From contig JALLPB010000200.1 of the NCBI GenBank assembly GCA_036939975.1, positions 1 through 20,411 of the forward strand: a stretch of 20,411 nucleotides of DNA. The letters run 5' to 3'. The position numbers and the translations under genes were made by a program. This document shows, piece after piece, positions 18,852 to 20,411 of the stretch; position 1 is the first letter of the stretch, and every line of letters starts with the position of its first letter. The stretch is from Cyclostephanos tholiformis. Taxonomy: Eukaryota > Bacillariophyta > Thalassiosirophyceae > Thalassiosirales > Thalassiosiraceae. The notes under the pieces are model-generated. The model worked only from the letters and a program-made list of their open reading frames with translations, had not been told where the DNA came from and did not search any database.

Positions 18852-19423
18852 GCTAGGTAGATTTGATGTTTTTGACTAACATTCAGCGTTATTTACGACA
18901 CTTGCGCGACATATCGCTGAATCAAATAACTTATAAAAGAATATTTACCCCATGGTCGATCAAAACAAAGACCTTCTTACCCATCTATTCTACTCAAACA
19001 CTCTCGATTGTGAGTTATTTGAGCGAAGTGTGTCATTGATACAACAAATATGAATCTACTGCGTCTGGTATTATTTATCCAAAAATGCAACCACAAGCCA
19101 CGGCCGAAGTCTAATATTTAATCAAGCATTTCTCTGCAACGGGATCGGGCAATATTATATACACAAATAGTAGTTCTTCGAAGATTAGGAGACGATCAAT
19201 CCTGTCTCAATGTTATGCAATGATATGAATCCTCCGCAAAACATAGCCCCTAGTTCCAAAATTCGTTTCATTTATTGTCAACAATATAAATCCGTCGGAC
19301 CAACGCGGACACAAAAGTCCCCCCGACGATACTAGCGCGATGCGAACATACGGCCGAGGGGACATCGCACATGACAGGGAAGACATCCCAATTTCCCCCA
19401 GTCCGATCGGGGTCCTTACGTCG
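18852..19423. other. Convergent intergenic region, no gene seen
   Basis: About 570 bp between two convergent stop codons. It is AT-rich until about 19,270 and then CpG-rich. I find no plausible coding frame, RNA gene or repeat. It should contain the 3' ends of both flanking transcripts. Confidence 0.6.
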
Positions 19424-20075
19424 TTAATTTCCGTAATCTCCATCGTCGACCGCGAGCGGCTTGTACAGCACCAATAGCAACTTGCCCGTATTATACTTCA
19501 TCCCCCCCTTCACCCCCGCGTGCACGTTGTTCATGGTGTCGATCCACTCCTTCTCGTCCTCTCCCGTCATTCGGATGTATCCCTTGTACGCGATGTAATT
19601 GAATGCCTCCTCGAAGAAATCGAAGTACCTTTTTATTTTTGTTTTTTTTTGTTAGCGTGGACGAACCATGGCGGGGGGGGGGGGGGCTGATGACAGCCCG
19701 TGCCGGACGGCGTTCCTACGCCTCGTGCCGTCGCTTNGCCGGGGGGGGGGGGGGGGGAAGTGTTGATCGTGCGTTATGGTATGCGATCGGCACGAGATGA
19801 GTATACACGAACCGACTAAAACGCATTTGCGGCATCTACGCACGAAATGACAACAACAACAACAACAACAAGACTCACACGCGCTGACCCTTCTCCTCCC
19901 TAACGAGGAAATCGCCCTTCTCGAACCCCGACGAGATGGTCGCGATGTTCATCACGGGGAAGGCCCGACGCAACTGCGCCGAGGAGGGGACGACGTCAGG
20001 ACTCGCGCCGGGTGGACCGATTGGACCCGTGCGTCTGGAGTTGCCGTCGATCAGGGCTAGGGGCTGGGATTCCAT
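19424..20075 (-). CDS. Unrecognised small two-exon protein
   Basis: Two exons on the minus strand, 20075-19879 and 19628-19424, joined over a 250-nt intron (CGCGT|GTGAGT...AAAAAG|G), give 133 aa. The longer upstream frame opens only with a GTG; ATG 20075 has a favourable context (A at -3, G at +4). The product reads MESQPLALIDGNSRRTGPIG at the start, then a compact segment (MNIATISSGFEKGDFLVREEKGQRV-YFDFFEEAF across the junction) and ends LLLVLYKPLAVDDGDYGN. There is no signal peptide or membrane segment. The second exon is rich in aromatic residues and looks like a folded domain, which with the clean junction argues that the gene is real. I do not recognise the family. The acceptor lacks a pyrimidine tract. 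The intron has C14 and C17 runs and one undetermined base. Confidence 0.65.
19673..19757 (+). repeat. G14 and G17 homopolymers inside an intron
   Basis: G14 at 19673-19686 and G17 at 19741-19757 both lie in the intron of the small minus-strand gene, so they are C runs in its transcript. The undetermined base at 19737 sits beside the second run, which suggests a sequencing or assembly problem at the homopolymer, so its true length is uncertain. Confidence 0.85.
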
Positions 20076-20411
20076 TATTGTCGTCTTCGAGCTTGAACGA
20101 GGGGTGGGAAAGACTGTCCGATAAAAGATCGTTTTAACTTCGTCTTTTTTACGTGGACAAGCCGATAGGGGTCTCGCCACTGACTATCGAACGGTGTCCT
20201 GTCTTTCATTTTTTTTGTTTGTGTGTTTGGTACGAACGGGCACGATATGTACTGTAAAACACGCAGCCGAAACATCACACAGTCGAAGCAAAAATGCGAG
20301 AAAATCGTATGTAGCGCCTTCCCACAATTTGCATCTTGGGGTTGACTATTATAGCACCAGAATGAACTTTAATACCTTCAATTTCGCCCCCATTTTCTCG
20401 CGATTGTGTGC
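20076..20411. other. Upstream region of the small minus-strand gene
   Basis: This should hold the 5' untranslated region and promoter of the small two-exon gene. I see no coding frame with an ATG of useful length on either strand and no RNA gene. Composition becomes AT-rich after about 20,200. Confidence 0.5.

Overview
The window looks like nuclear DNA of a stramenopile, most likely a centric diatom. That is an inference from several signs: bipartite-looking N-terminal presequences on some proteins, short GT-AG introns, very CpG-rich exons with long Asp and Ser runs made of GAC/TCG triplet repeats, long poly-C/poly-G tracts, and a CoDi-like Ty1/copia retroelement. The species cannot be fixed from the sequence.

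Layout, left to right. Positions 1-797 are mostly CpG-poor DNA without a convincing gene. A DUF1995-type, probably plastid-targeted protein (798-2426, minus) is divergent from a two-exon RNA polymerase II subunit RPB9 gene (2694-3563, plus); they share a 267-bp spacer with a 14-bp inverted repeat. Next come two minus-strand genes: a strictosidine-synthase-like/APMAP membrane-anchored beta-propeller protein (3849-5237) and a secretory thioredoxin-fold (PDI-like) protein with a degenerate active site (5547-7268). The latter is divergent from a DOT1-like SAM methyltransferase with an N-terminal presequence (7453-9039, plus). A three-exon aminoglycoside-phosphotransferase-fold kinase of the ACAD10/11 type follows (9172-11052, minus).

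From about 11,230 to 15,655 base composition changes sharply: CpG almost vanishes and TG/CA is frequent. This island contains a decayed Ty1/copia gag-protease-integrase segment (about 12,721-15,486) with frameshifts and many TGA stops. It has no recognisable reverse transcriptase, RNase H or LTRs. A 16-bp direct repeat lies at each end of the segment.

Beyond the island the sequence is again CpG-rich and genic. An intronless TauE/SafE-family anion exporter (15695-17146, minus) is divergent from a three-exon SLC35B1-like nucleotide/nucleotide-sugar transporter of the UAA family (17419-18851, plus); their 272-bp spacer is rich in CTACCTAG/GGTAG palindromes. A two-exon unrecognised small protein (19424-20075, minus) closes the window.

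The genes look like ordinary housekeeping and organellar loci, not a cluster. The only neighbourly links the sequence supports are three divergent pairs with short shared promoters. The most unusual content is the CpG-depleted retroelement relic and its flanking repeat, the redox protein with SxxC in place of CxxC, the RPB9 zinc-site substitution and acidic extension, and the poly-C/G tracts concentrated in introns.
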